Below, one piece after another: positions 25,865 to 35,032 of a DNA stretch of 64,000 nucleotides. Where the stretch lies: assembly GCF_947493735.1 (NCBI RefSeq), contig NZ_CANLSL010000009.1, positions 1-64,000 of the forward strand, given 5' to 3'. This DNA comes from an uncultured Acinetobacter sp. (GTDB lineage Bacteria > Pseudomonadota > Gammaproteobacteria > Pseudomonadales > Moraxellaceae). Under the pieces are notes generated by a model. The model was not told the origin of the DNA, made no database searches, and was given only the letters and a program-made list of their open reading frames with translations. Both the position numbers and the translations under genes were made by a program. Position 1 is the stretch's first letter; each line of letters starts with the position of its first letter.

Positions 25865-27097
25865 ATGCAAGAAATCATTCTTATATCCTTTTTAGGATCA
25901 GACCAACCTAATCAGTTTACCCGACTTATGCAAGTGTTGTCTGTACATCGTTTGCAGATTCTTGATGTAGGGCAAGCGGTTATTCATAACCAATTGACCT
26001 TAGGCATCGTGGTCAGCTCAGATGATCAGACCGCAACAGCTTTGGCAATGCGTGAAATTTTAATTCTCGCTCAAGATATAGGCTTAACTGTTCGTTTTAA
26101 ACCGATCTCTGCCAATGAATATCAACAGTGGGTTGCCGAAGGCGGTCGCACCAAATATATCGTGACTGCACTAGCACCAGAGTTAACCGCATCGCATCTG
26201 CAATCAGTGACCAAAATTGTATCAGATCAAGGCTTTAATATCGAAACGGTGACACGCCTATCAGGTCGATTAGAACTTGAAGCGAATAATACGGAACAGC
26301 AATCTCATGAAAATGTTGCCTGTATTCAATTTGGTTTAAGCGGTCAAATGCTGGATGCGCAAGCGATGCGCTCGGCGTGTATGCTGATGAGTGCACAGCA
26401 CAATATGGATATTGCGGTACAGGAGGACAATGTGTACCGTCGTAACCGTCGCTTAGTGTGCTTTGATATGGATTCGACCTTGATCACTCAGGAAGTGATT
26501 GATGAGTTGGCACTTGAAGCAGGTGTTGGTGAACAAGTTGCAGAGATTACTGAACGTGCTATGCAAGGTGAACTCGATTTTCAGCAAAGCTTCCGTGCTC
26601 GTGTGGCATTGCTCAAAGGTTTAGATGCCAGTGTATTACCTCAAATCGCTGAGCGCCTGACCATTACTGATGGTGCAGAACGCCTAATTTCTACCTTAAA
26701 ATCATTGGGCTATAAAACAGCAATTTTGTCTGGTGGTTTCCAATATTTTGCAGAATATTTACAACAAAAGCTTGGCATTGATGAAGTCCACGCCAATATT
26801 CTTGATGTAGAAAATGGTGTCGTTACAGGTGTCGTCAAAGGCGATATCGTTGATGGTGCGCGTAAGGCATTATTACTGCAACAACTCTCTGAAAAGTTCG
26901 GCATTTCAACGGAACAAGTGATTGCTGTAGGTGATGGTGCCAATGATTTACCGATGCTTTCACTTGCAGGTTTGGGCGTGGCATTTCGTGCAAAACCATT
27001 GGTGCGTGAAAATGCAAATCAAGCGATTTCTAGCGTTGGATTGGATGGAATTCTCTATCTTTTGGGCTTACATGACAAAGATTTGTACCGTGCCTAA
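25865..27097 (+). CDS. serB: Phosphoserine phosphatase (ACT-containing long form)
   Basis: 410 aa. The N-terminal roughly 180 residues form ACT-like regulatory domains. The HAD domain has the nucleophile motif FDMDSTLI (about 203-210), motif II ILSGGF, and motif III/IV GDGANDLPML. It releases serine from phosphoserine in the last step of serine synthesis. The long form with ACT domains is usual for Acinetobacter and Pseudomonas. Confidence 0.97.
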   Translation: MQEIILISFLGSDQPNQFTRLMQVLSVHRLQILDVGQAVIHNQLTLGIVVSSDDQTATALAMREILILAQDIGLTVRFKPISANEYQQWVAEGGRTKYIVTALAPELTASHLQSVTKIVSDQGFNIETVTRLSGRLELEANNTEQQSHENVACIQFGLSGQMLDAQAMRSACMLMSAQHNMDIAVQEDNVYRRNRRLVCFDMDSTLITQEVIDELALEAGVGEQVAEITERAMQGELDFQQSFRARVALLKGLDASVLPQIAERLTITDGAERLISTLKSLGYKTAILSGGFQYFAEYLQQKLGIDEVHANILDVENGVVTGVVKGDIVDGARKALLLQQLSEKFGISTEQVIAVGDGANDLPMLSLAGLGVAFRAKPLVRENANQAISSVGLDGILYLLGLHDKDLYRA

Positions 27098-27111
27098 AAA
27101 TCTTATAACCT

Positions 27112-27312
27112 ACTATATGTTGTGTGTGGAGTTTATAAAACAAGCTCTGCACATCTGATGTAGCACTTTTGTAATTACAATGTGATTTAAATAAAATATT
27201 GATAAAAAACAATAAATTAAATATGACAATCTTGTCATAAAAAAAAAGTTAAATAGGCGATAAGTGGCGATAAAGCCTACAAGCGATCTGAAAAACCCAC
27301 ACAACATATAGT
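27112..27312. repeat. About 200-bp intergenic segment bounded by perfect 15-bp inverted repeats
   Basis: ACTATATGTTGTGTG at 27112-27126 and its exact reverse complement at 27298-27312. The interior is AT-rich and non-coding with a short direct repeat (GGCGATAA twice, near 27257-27272). There is no clear target duplication. The whole gap 27098-27541 has no gene. Confidence 0.6.
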
Positions 27313-27541
27313 GTTTGCTAGGGTTGGCTAAAAACGATCAAGTGACGAGAGAACATACAGCGACATTTTGTGTCGTACAACTGAGTTTTAGGGCTTTTTT
27401 TCTAAATAAAAACTTGCATAATCAATCTAAGCACAAAAAGGTTTGTGCATAAAAAATGATCTGTGTGTCAGTGCGAAGATTGCCAAGATAAAACAAAGGC
27501 AGGCGTGCAGAGCGTGGGATCTATTTTGTAGGAGAGTTTTA

Positions 27542-27853
27542 ATGTTTACATTAAATTTAGCCACAATCATCGGGGGATCATTGGTTGGCTTGGCTGTATT
27601 ACTCATCGCATTTTCACAGTACCGTCATTGGTTGGTGTTTATGTGTGCAGGGATGGTGTTCTGGGGTGGACTTGAACTATTACGTGCTGGTATTCAAAGC
27701 GTAGTAGATATGCCACTTCTATATGGTTATGTGAGTGCGATGATGGTGTGCTTATTTGCTTTTACCATAGCCATTGCATTGAATGACCGTCGCTTGGCAC
27801 GACAAGACACCAAAGTCAAATATATTGAGCATACGCCAGTATACGACGACTAA
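27542..27853 (+). CDS. Small membrane protein (hypothetical)
   Basis: 103 aa. The start at 27542 is chosen because AGGAG sits about 8 bp before it; an in-frame start at 27443 would add 33 implausible residues. Three hydrophobic helices (about 6-24, 28-48, 60-82) and a polar tail. No family is recognised. A perfect GC-containing hairpin (27869-27894) follows the stop codon. Confidence 0.7.
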   Translation: MFTLNLATIIGGSLVGLAVLLIAFSQYRHWLVFMCAGMVFWGGLELLRAGIQSVVDMPLLYGYVSAMMVCLFAFTIAIALNDRRLARQDTKVKYIEHTPVYDD

Positions 27854-27868
27854 GCCCACCATATTGTC

Positions 27869-27894
27869 TGCGCAAATGCGAGTCCATTTGCGCA
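27869..27894. terminator. Stable hairpin after the small membrane protein
   Basis: TGCGCAAATG / CATTTGCGCA, perfect 10-bp stem and 6-nt loop, but no T-tract. Confidence 0.5.
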
Positions 27895-28059
27895 TGAAGG
27901 TGTTATTTGCTTTACCATCTGCACTCAATTCCCTTCATTTTATATTTATTCGTATTGACTAAAACGCAACAACGATAATCTCGAAAAGTCATCTATTTTT
28001 TGCATTGAATATGCTAGCATCAACACAACTTAAAATATGTCGTAAAAAAGATTAGGAAC

Positions 28060-28545
28060 ATGTCTATGAAATTGTCATCTTTACCTGTAATTAAACTCCC
28101 TGTGGTTGATGTCACCACTGATCCACTTGATTTGCTGATCACTGGTCTTGTACTTCGTATGAAACAATTGGCTCGTACAAGCCCACAGTTTATTGAATTG
28201 ATTTATGATCGAAGTTTCCGTATTGAGATCGGTACAGCTCAAGGCGTTGCTCGTCAGATCATTATTGATCAAGGCAAAGTATCGACTGCTTCGAATTCGA
28301 CGCAATCAGCAGATTTTAAAATCCAATTTGTAGATAGTGAATATGCAGTAAAAACCTTGATGAAAGGTGATCCAAGCGCATTTATGACAGGTATGCAATC
28401 TGGCAACATCAAAATGGAAGGTGATTTTTCATTATTGGTATGGTTTAACCAAGTGGCAAAATTGGTTGTGCCAAAGATTCCGAAGCCTGTAAAACAACGT
28501 ATTAAGCAAGCACGTCAATTTTTAAAAGATAAAACTGGACGTTAA
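28060..28545 (+). CDS. SCP2 sterol-binding-domain protein
   Basis: 161 aa, soluble. The central region (FRIEIGTAQGVARQIIIDQG, FKIQFVDSEYAVKTLMKGDPSAFMTGMQSGNIKMEGDFSLLVWFNQ given here in parts) has the SCP2 lipid-binding pattern in which a hydrophobic tunnel carries lipids. A related domain occurs in UbiJ/UbiT ubiquinone factors, but this gene stands alone so its ligand is unknown. The start has ATTAGGA upstream. Confidence 0.7.
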   Translation: MSMKLSSLPVIKLPVVDVTTDPLDLLITGLVLRMKQLARTSPQFIELIYDRSFRIEIGTAQGVARQIIIDQGKVSTASNSTQSADFKIQFVDSEYAVKTLMKGDPSAFMTGMQSGNIKMEGDFSLLVWFNQVAKLVVPKIPKPVKQRIKQARQFLKDKTGR

Positions 28546-28552
28546 ATCCTTC

Positions 28553-28583
28553 AAAATCCTCCTTTATTAAGGGGGATTTTTTT
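28553..28583. terminator. Bidirectional terminator
   Basis: AAATCCTCC / GGGGGATTT stem flanked by A- and T-runs, between the SCP2 gene and dtd (convergent). Confidence 0.8.
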
Positions 28584-28604
28584 ATCCTGCAATTTGTCGA
28601 GGTT

Positions 28605-29045
28605 TTATTCAATTTCTAGCATAAAGCTAACAGGACCATCATTAATCAGATGAACCTGCATATCTGCGCCAAAAATACCTGAAGCAACATGCCCATATTG
28701 GCTACGCAGATAGCCTAATAAGTCATTATATAACGCTTTCGCTTCCACAGGTGGCATTGCTGGTGCAAAGTCTGGACGCAGTCCTTTTTGGGTATTAGCG
28801 TATAATGTAAATTGTGAAATGAGCAAAACGCCACCATTCGCTTGGGCGACATTCCAACCCATTTTGCCATTTTCATCATCGAAGACACGATATTTCAAGA
28901 CTTTATCAATGAGCTTTTTGCCTTTGTCTAAAGTGTCTTCGCGTCCAATACCAAGTAGCACCACTAAGCCTTGATCAATCTGACCAACGATTTTGTTATC
29001 GACGCAGACATGTGCAGACTTGGAACGCTGAATAAATGCACGCAA
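28605..29045 (-). CDS. dtd: D-aminoacyl-tRNA deacylase
   Basis: 146 aa from a TTG start at 29043-29045, which gives the family N-terminus (M)RAFIQRSKSAHVCVD and the normal length (E. coli 145); the ATG at 29108 would add 21 unrelated residues. Conserved SQFTLYANTQKGLRPDF and the GP cis-proline motif near the C-terminus (NDGPVSFMLE) are present. It hydrolyses D-amino acids from mischarged tRNA and protects translation. Confidence 0.95.
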   Translation of the reverse strand: MRAFIQRSKSAHVCVDNKIVGQIDQGLVVLLGIGREDTLDKGKKLIDKVLKYRVFDDENGKMGWNVAQANGGVLLISQFTLYANTQKGLRPDFAPAMPPVEAKALYNDLLGYLRSQYGHVASGIFGADMQVHLINDGPVSFMLEIE

Positions 29046-29125
29046 AATAAAACGCCTCAATGAATGATTGAGGCGAATTGTAAGATGCTCGGTACTGATC
29101 TGCAACAAGGCAGACCATTCAGACT

Positions 29126-29683
29126 TTAAGAAGCCAATTTAGACTCGACTTCTGTACGCAGGTGATTATAACGATTGATATAGTTCTGCTGCATACTCTT
29201 ATAGCGATCTAGTCGGCTATTCACAGCATTTGGATTATCCACCAAAGCTACGATTTGCATGGTGCTATAGTTCAGTTGCATCACTGCATTACGTAGTCTA
29301 GCCACTTCTGGCGTGTGCACATGCAATTGTTTAAATTGCTGATTTTGACTATCTAAAGTGCCTGCAAGATCACGTAGTTCTTGACGGACTTTGCTGTTGG
29401 TGGTTTGCTTGCTTGATGCAAGATCAAGCTGATCATCCAACTGCATAAATAAAGAGTTTTGCTGTGTACGAATCTGATCAAAGGCTTTTAAGTCTTCAAT
29501 CAACTTCGCTTGGTAAGCTTCATCTGGACGTTCTTCTTGCGTCATGCCTGTCAATTGCTCAAGCGTGTCTTTACAACCTACTTGCGTCAGTGCAATGGCA
29601 AAAATACATGCTGTCATGACAGTTTTTGACGCCTTACCCCTAAGTGCGTCGCGCAACGTATTCAATACGGGAAATATTTGCAT
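29126..29683 (-). CDS. Lipoprotein, helical (hypothetical)
   Basis: 185 aa from the ATG at 29683, which has AAGGGAAC just upstream. A hydrophobic signal segment ends in the lipobox-like LTQVGC (Cys at about residue 37), so the protein is probably a membrane-anchored lipoprotein. The rest is Gln/Leu-rich and predicted all-helical with coiled-coil character. No family assigned. It lies 80 bp upstream of dtd on the same strand. Confidence 0.65.
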   Translation of the reverse strand: MQIFPVLNTLRDALRGKASKTVMTACIFAIALTQVGCKDTLEQLTGMTQEERPDEAYQAKLIEDLKAFDQIRTQQNSLFMQLDDQLDLASSKQTTNSKVRQELRDLAGTLDSQNQQFKQLHVHTPEVARLRNAVMQLNYSTMQIVALVDNPNAVNSRLDRYKSMQQNYINRYNHLRTEVESKLAS

Positions 29684-29785
29684 TGTTGTTCCCTTTCTCA
29701 AAGTTTTGTTAGTTTATCATCAAAATTACCGAAGCTTTTATACACAATGCTTAAATATTAATCAAGTATTATATACAAATGTACA

Positions 29786-31144
29786 TCAAATTAGGCGATG
29801 GATGGTTTTGCGCTTCCAGACAAATTGATAGTACAAGCCCTGAAAAATAAATAAAAAGACAAATGCCGTTGCATAGCCATACCAAATACCCTCAAGTCCC
29901 CACCAACGACTAAATAGATAGGCGAGCGGTACTTCGATCAACAAAATACAAGCGACATTAATCATCATCGGTTGCACAACATGACCACTGGCTCGCATGA
30001 TCGCCACGAAGACCGCACTTGCACCAAAAAATAGAATCGACCACAACACGATAAAGAGCAATTGTTGACCGAGTTCAATGACATGCGGCTCAGTGATAAA
30101 TAACGCCATTAAATATTTCGACGCCAAATAGCCGATAAGAATTAATGAGCCAGTGAGTACAACATTCATTGCTAGAGCAGTGCGAGTAACTCGACCGACT
30201 GCATCCGAGTGATTTGATCCGATGGCTTGGGCGGCAAAGATTGATGCGGCGATGGAAATCGAAATCGCTGGGAATTGTACATAGTTTAAAACTTGATTGA
30301 CTGCACCATAAGCGGCAGTCGCTTCTGCGCCAAACCGATTGACCAAACCAATGATGACCAAGCCTGCCACGGAAGTCGTGACCATTTGAATACCAGTGGG
30401 CACGCTGAGTCTGAGAATCATCTTACTCACCTGTGGATGATGGCGAATCTGTTTCAAAATTTCCATATCAACTTTGAGCGGATGATTTTTCACCTTCATA
30501 TAGATAAATAGAAAGAACAGTACCAAAAAATAACCAAGTATGGTGGCGATGGCTGGTGCAACGATACCCAATTGCGGAAAACCAAAATAGCCTTTGATCA
30601 GTGTTGGTGTGACGATCAGTCCGACGAAGCTGGTGAGCCCCAAAGCGATCATTGGTGTGATGCTATCACCGACGCCACGAATGATTGAGGTGTAGATAAT
30701 ATATAGAAAAATCAATGGACTACCTGCAAGCATCCACTGCACGTAGGGTAAGGACATGTGCATGATCTCATCATCTGTACCCAATAATCGGAGCAATTCT
30801 TCGGCAAAATACACGCCGAAAATAGCAATAAGCGTGCCACCGATCAAGGTCATAAACAGCGTTGAGCCGATAATGCGCTTTAACTTGTCATGATCTTGCG
30901 CACCCCAAGCTTGCCCGATTAATACGGTACAGCCCGCAGACAAACCAATAATAAATGCAAGTAACGTAAACAAAATCGGGAAAAATACCGCAACTGCAGC
31001 GATCGCATCGACGCCCATCATCTGCCCGACGAAAACAGTATTAATCGTGCCTGATAAGCTTTGTAAAATATTGGTGGCGATCAGAGGCAGTAAAAAAAAT
31101 AAAAATCGTTTCCAAAACGCTGACGAGGGTTGAGCAACTTCCAT
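29786..31144 (-). CDS. MATE-family multidrug efflux transporter
   Basis: 452 aa with twelve hydrophobic segments in two six-helix bundles. MatE features include the N-terminal PLIATNILQSLSGTINTVFVGQ and, in the second half, SVPTGIQM and RFGAEATAAYGAVNQ. It exports cationic compounds with Na+ or H+ in the inner membrane. Not close to AbeM by eye. An AraC-type regulator lies 117 bp upstream on the same strand. Confidence 0.9.
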   Translation of the reverse strand: MEVAQPSSAFWKRFLFFLLPLIATNILQSLSGTINTVFVGQMMGVDAIAAVAVFFPILFTLLAFIIGLSAGCTVLIGQAWGAQDHDKLKRIIGSTLFMTLIGGTLIAIFGVYFAEELLRLLGTDDEIMHMSLPYVQWMLAGSPLIFLYIIYTSIIRGVGDSITPMIALGLTSFVGLIVTPTLIKGYFGFPQLGIVAPAIATILGYFLVLFFLFIYMKVKNHPLKVDMEILKQIRHHPQVSKMILRLSVPTGIQMVTTSVAGLVIIGLVNRFGAEATAAYGAVNQVLNYVQFPAISISIAASIFAAQAIGSNHSDAVGRVTRTALAMNVVLTGSLILIGYLASKYLMALFITEPHVIELGQQLLFIVLWSILFFGASAVFVAIMRASGHVVQPMMINVACILLIEVPLAYLFSRWWGLEGIWYGYATAFVFLFIFQGLYYQFVWKRKTIHRLI

Positions 31145-31261
31145 GTGAAAATCTTATTTTGATAGTGCAATTTAAGCACTCATTCTACGCTGATTCGACG
31201 TGAAAACTAGCACGGATTTGTAGCTTGAAATACTCGGAATACTTCATATTAATGATTCAAA

Positions 31262-32272
31262 TTATTTTGAAGCAATGGATAAATGTTGTTTTCGCCATTG
31301 CTGTGGTGTGTGCTTCGTCCACAGTTTAAAAGCACGTTGAAAAGCACTTTGTTCGGAATAACCGAGTAACAGCGCTATCTCATGCAAACTCAAATGTGGA
31401 TCTTGCAAATATTTAAAAGCAAGCATTTGGCGAATGGCCTGTACACGCTCTTGAAAAGTGGTGTTTTGACTTTGCAAATGGCGCTGAAGTTGTCTGACGG
31501 AGGTGTGCAGTTGTACTGTAATATATTCAATATTGAGTTGTTGCTTTTGCAATTGTTTTAAAATCGCCTGTTGCAATCGCTCATCAAGCTGTGTGGTATG
31601 TGGTAATTCTTTGAGCAATGTCTGCGCTTGCGCAGTGAGTAAGTCTTGCAAGGTTTGATCGGCATGACGAATCGGCTTACTTAAGATATGACTTGGTAAA
31701 ACGATCTGCGCAGTGGGCTGTGAAAACAGCACAGGACAACCGAAATAGCGTTGATATATCATCACATCTTTTGGTGCGGCGTGCATGAAATCGACTTGGA
31801 TCAGCTCCACATCATCAATGTGCAGAAAATGCCGAAAAAACTGATACATAATCGCAATGGCAATCTCATTGGTGATTTGTGTGGTAAATACTTTGGGGAC
31901 ATCCCAACCGATGATGAGATGATCTTGATCTTGCTTAAATATCAATGGACTACCGTCATAAATCAGACGATAAAAATCATGATAGCGTAATAAAGCCTCG
32001 CCAAGATGCTCACAACTTTGAGCTAAATAACCGAGTACGCCAAGATGTTTGAGCTCGACATATTTGGCAATTTCTAAGCCGAGCGCAGGTTGCTCGAGCT
32101 GTTGATTCAACTCATTAAGCAATTGATACCAAACATGATAATCAAAACGTGCGAGATTTTGTACCTGTAACAACTGTGCAGGTATTTTGACTTGATTGGC
32201 TTGGCAATATTTCAATAATAAATCGCCCAAACCACCATATACTGAGCCTTGATAGCTTGTAACCTCTTGCAT
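31262..32272 (-). CDS. AraC-family transcriptional regulator
   Basis: 336 aa. The N-terminal roughly 200 residues resemble the OruR/ArgR-like 'arabinose-binding' domain (GLEIAKYVELKHLGVLGYLAQ). The C-terminal double HTH has VRQLQRHLQSQNTTFQE and LHEIALLLGYSEQSAFQRAF with a final W..TPQQWRKQ. It is upstream of and codirectional with the MATE pump, a possible target. The inducer is unknown. Confidence 0.9.
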   Translation of the reverse strand: MQEVTSYQGSVYGGLGDLLLKYCQANQVKIPAQLLQVQNLARFDYHVWYQLLNELNQQLEQPALGLEIAKYVELKHLGVLGYLAQSCEHLGEALLRYHDFYRLIYDGSPLIFKQDQDHLIIGWDVPKVFTTQITNEIAIAIMYQFFRHFLHIDDVELIQVDFMHAAPKDVMIYQRYFGCPVLFSQPTAQIVLPSHILSKPIRHADQTLQDLLTAQAQTLLKELPHTTQLDERLQQAILKQLQKQQLNIEYITVQLHTSVRQLQRHLQSQNTTFQERVQAIRQMLAFKYLQDPHLSLHEIALLLGYSEQSAFQRAFKLWTKHTPQQWRKQHLSIASK

Positions 32273-32389
32273 CCTTGCACCATTTTTTAAATAAAGTGAG
32301 CAATAAAATGGTTATAAATCTTCTGTCGTAATTTGTCAATCAAACACAGATGAAGTGTCAATACGCTAGCTTTTCATCGCTCTACACTA

Positions 32390-32655
32390 GGGCCTGTTGA
32401 CGTTTCAGACATGCATTGTGTTATCAGCTAAAACTACAGAAACGAGGCATGAAACGAAGGGAATGGTCACTCCCTTGCCAAGTTTCATAACGAAGTTTAT
32501 GGCAGTTTTAGCGATAACCCTTCGGGACTAGGATGTTTTTTGCCGCTACGTCGTTAGGAAAGAGTCATTTAGAATGACTAAATTTCCTCATTCCTGCCTA
32601 GTATCGTCTAAAAAACATCCATAGTCGCAAGCATCTGTGAAATGTCAACAGACCC
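32390..32655. mobile_element. MITE-like non-autonomous element with nested hairpins
   Basis: 266 bp bounded by 25-bp terminal inverted repeats (32390-32414 and 32631-32655, 21 of 25 identical) starting GGG.CTGTTGAC and flanked by TA on both sides, as for IS630/Tc1-type targets. Inside are two long palindromic parts: GTTATCAGCTAAAACT...AGTTTTAGCGATAAC and GGATGTTTTTTG...AAAAAACATCC. No coding capacity. It fills most of the gap 32273-32684. Confidence 0.75.
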
Positions 32656-32684
32656 TAAATATACAAAATAAACAGGTGATTTTT

Positions 32685-33341
32685 ATGATTAAGGGATTTG
32701 TTGCAGGATTGATCGTTGCTAATGCCTTTGAATGGGTAGCACACAAATATATTTTGCATGGTACACACCGAGCAGGTCAGCCGAGATTTAGCCCTGTGCC
32801 ACGCAGTATGAAGTCGCATTGGGAGCATCATCGTGAAGTGCGTAAGCAAGAGTTTGAAGATGACGGCTATGTACAAGGTCTAAGCAACTGGCGTACCAAG
32901 AATGAAGTGGTATCTTTGGGCATCGTTGCGGTAACGACAAGTGCGATGTTTTATCCATTCTCAAAGGGTATGGCAGCAGCTGCATGGTATAGTGCATTCA
33001 ACTATTACTATATCCATCGTCGTGCACACCTTGAACCTGATTGGGCGAAAGCAAAAATTCCGTGGCATTACGATCATCACATGAATGCCAATCAAGATGC
33101 CAACTGGTGTGTGACCAAGCCGTGGTTTGACTATGTGATGGGCACGCGAGTGGTGTCGTCAGCAGATTTACAAGAGCGCAATCCATTTGGTGTCAATTTG
33201 CCGAAATTTATTGAAAAACCGCTTATCCAGATGGTGAATCAATACTTCCCTGCTCAATATGTGCAAAAAGCAGTATCGTCAAAAAGCTCGCAACAGCAAT
33301 CGAAAGATACGGAAGCGGAAGCAGCTGTCTCGGTTGCATAA
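32685..33341 (+). CDS. Fatty-acid hydroxylase / sterol desaturase-superfamily protein
   Basis: 218 aa from the ATG at 32685 (CAGGTG upstream); the earlier ATG at 32637 lies in the MITE and is not favoured. It has a His-box set typical of di-iron membrane hydroxylases: HKYILHGTH, HWEHHREV, HRRAH and WHYDHHMN. The first and central hydrophobic segments anchor it. The substrate is unknown; the family includes carotenoid and lipid hydroxylases. A Ser/Gln-rich tail ends the protein. Confidence 0.75.
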   Translation: MIKGFVAGLIVANAFEWVAHKYILHGTHRAGQPRFSPVPRSMKSHWEHHREVRKQEFEDDGYVQGLSNWRTKNEVVSLGIVAVTTSAMFYPFSKGMAAAAWYSAFNYYYIHRRAHLEPDWAKAKIPWHYDHHMNANQDANWCVTKPWFDYVMGTRVVSSADLQERNPFGVNLPKFIEKPLIQMVNQYFPAQYVQKAVSSKSSQQQSKDTEAEAAVSVA

Positions 33342-33431
33342 ATCTGTGTCAAAAGCGTAACACAAAAAATAAAACACTCAGCATAAAGTTCACACCTTAA
33401 TTTTTCAGTTTTATCAAAGCAGTTTTCATCA

Positions 33432-33464
33432 AAGCAATCCGTAGTTTAGGATTGCTTATTTTTT
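33432..33464 (+). terminator. Rho-independent terminator
   Basis: AAGCAATCC / GGATTGCTT, perfect 9-bp stem with 8-nt loop and a T-run. Confidence 0.85.
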
Positions 33465-33469
33465 TCCAC

Positions 33470-33493
33470 CGCTATATTCTTAAAAATATAATG
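33470..33493 (+). promoter_or_regulatory. Candidate ModE operator before modA
   Basis: CGCTATAT-N8-ATATAATG, the same 24-bp geometry as the E. coli modA operator (CGTTATAT-N8-ACATAACG). It overlaps a TATAAT box (33487-33492) and lies 38 bp before the modA ATG, so binding would block transcription. Confidence 0.6.
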
Positions 33494-33530
33494 AATATAT
33501 CTCCCATATCACCGCTGAACAGAAATAACT

Positions 33531-34340
33531 ATGAATTTTAAAATTAATAATTCTATGAAAAAACAATGTCTTGGTATCCTTGGTATCCTTGGTATCGTGG
33601 GATTAACTGCCATTTCAACAATCAGCTTTGCCAAAGAGTCAACCACCGTCTTTGCCGCAGCCAGTCTAACCAATGCCATGCAAGACATCGAAAAGCTGTA
33701 TGAGCAAACCTATAAAACCGATGTAAAAACCTCATTTGCAGGTTCATCGACTTTGGCAAAGCAGATCGAAGCAGGCGCACCAGTCGACATTTTTATGTCT
33801 GCGGATTTGCAATGGATGGATTATTTGCAAAAACAAGGACAGGTGAGTCCAAAAAATCGGGTGAATTTACTCGGTAATTCGCTCGTTTGGATTGCGCCGA
33901 AACAGCAAAAAACAAAACTCGATCTGAAAAAAGGTGCTGTGCCAGACCTTGTAAAAAATAGTCGAATCTGTACAGGTGATACCAGTAGTGTCCCTGCGGG
34001 CAAATATGCAAAGTCGGCACTCACTTCACTGGATTGGTGGACGACGGTACAACCAAAACTTGTAGAAACTGAAGATGTGCGTGGTGCGTTGACTTTTGTG
34101 GAGCGTGGCGAATGTCAGCTCGGCATTGTTTATGCGACCGATGCGGCGATCAGTGATAAAGTCAAAGTCGTTGGCACATTCCCTGTAGGAAGCTATCCTG
34201 CGGTGGTGTACCCTGTGGCGAAACTTGATCAATCCACAGAAACACAACGTATGTATCAGTTTATTCAAGGCAAAAAAGCTGAAGCGATCTTTAAAAAGTA
34301 TGGCTTTATTCCGCTTCATCCTACTGCAAAACGTAAATAA
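33531..34340 (+). CDS. modA: Molybdate-binding periplasmic protein
   Basis: 269 aa. A signal peptide (about 1-34, ending SFA) is followed by the ModA core: FAAASLTNAMQDI, SFAGSSTLAKQIEAGAPVDIFMSAD, and D/Y positions toward the C-terminus. An internal ATG at 33555 would give a shorter signal peptide and is an alternative start. It captures molybdate for ModBC. The stop overlaps modB by one base. Confidence 0.95.
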   Translation: MNFKINNSMKKQCLGILGILGIVGLTAISTISFAKESTTVFAAASLTNAMQDIEKLYEQTYKTDVKTSFAGSSTLAKQIEAGAPVDIFMSADLQWMDYLQKQGQVSPKNRVNLLGNSLVWIAPKQQKTKLDLKKGAVPDLVKNSRICTGDTSSVPAGKYAKSALTSLDWWTTVQPKLVETEDVRGALTFVERGECQLGIVYATDAAISDKVKVVGTFPVGSYPAVVYPVAKLDQSTETQRMYQFIQGKKAEAIFKKYGFIPLHPTAKRK

Positions 34341-35032
34341 TGTTTTCATTAAGCCCTGAAGAAATCAGTCTACTGCAACTGTCCTGTAAAGTCGCATTAG
34401 GTTGTCTTTTGCTGAATATTATTCCTGCATTATTCTTCGGGTGGGTTTTAGCACGTAAAGAATTTTGGGGTAAATCCTTATTCGAAACCTTAATCTTTCT
34501 ACCTTTGGTACTTCCGCCTGTTGTGCCTGGCTATTTATTGCTCCAACTATTTGGCAATAACGGTGTGATCGGCAAATACTTTAGCTACTTTGATTTCGAG
34601 TTCGCTTTTAATTGGAAAGGCGCAGTGCTCGCTTCGGCAGTGATGGGCTTTCCGCTGTTGGTACAGTCGATTCGACTTGCCATTGAATTGGTTGATCGCC
34701 GTTTAGAAATCGCCGCCATGACTTTGGGTGCATCACGATTTGCTGTCTTTCGGCAGATCACTTTGCCACTGGCGAGTAGTGGGATTCTGGTCGGGTTAAT
34801 TCTGTGTTTTTGTCGCAGTTTAGGCGAGTTCGGTGCAACTATCAGCTTTGTCGGTAACATCGCCGAAGAAACTCGCACCTTACCGCTTGCCATGTATAGC
34901 CTGATGCAACAACCGAACAGCGAAGATGCTTTAAACCGCTTAATTATCATTTCCTTAGCGATTGCATTTCTGGCGTTATGGTTTGCGCAGTGGTTTCAAC
35001 GTCGGCAAAAACGGCTTCGAGGTGCGCTATGA
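34340..35032 (+). CDS. modB: Molybdate ABC transporter permease
   Basis: 230 aa, five to six membrane helices. The EAA loop (AAMTLGASRFAVFRQITLPLA, about 128-148) is the ModC contact. PLVLPPVVPGYLLL and RSLGEFGATISFVGN are typical ModB. It forms the inner-membrane channel. It overlaps modA and modC by one and four bases. Confidence 0.95.
   Translation: MFSLSPEEISLLQLSCKVALGCLLLNIIPALFFGWVLARKEFWGKSLFETLIFLPLVLPPVVPGYLLLQLFGNNGVIGKYFSYFDFEFAFNWKGAVLASAVMGFPLLVQSIRLAIELVDRRLEIAAMTLGASRFAVFRQITLPLASSGILVGLILCFCRSLGEFGATISFVGNIAEETRTLPLAMYSLMQQPNSEDALNRLIIISLAIAFLALWFAQWFQRRQKRLRGAL

Noticed and set aside
32637..32684. Upstream start for the hydroxylase-like gene
   Set aside because: That ATG lies in the MITE terminal repeat and has no ribosome site; the ATG at 32685 does.
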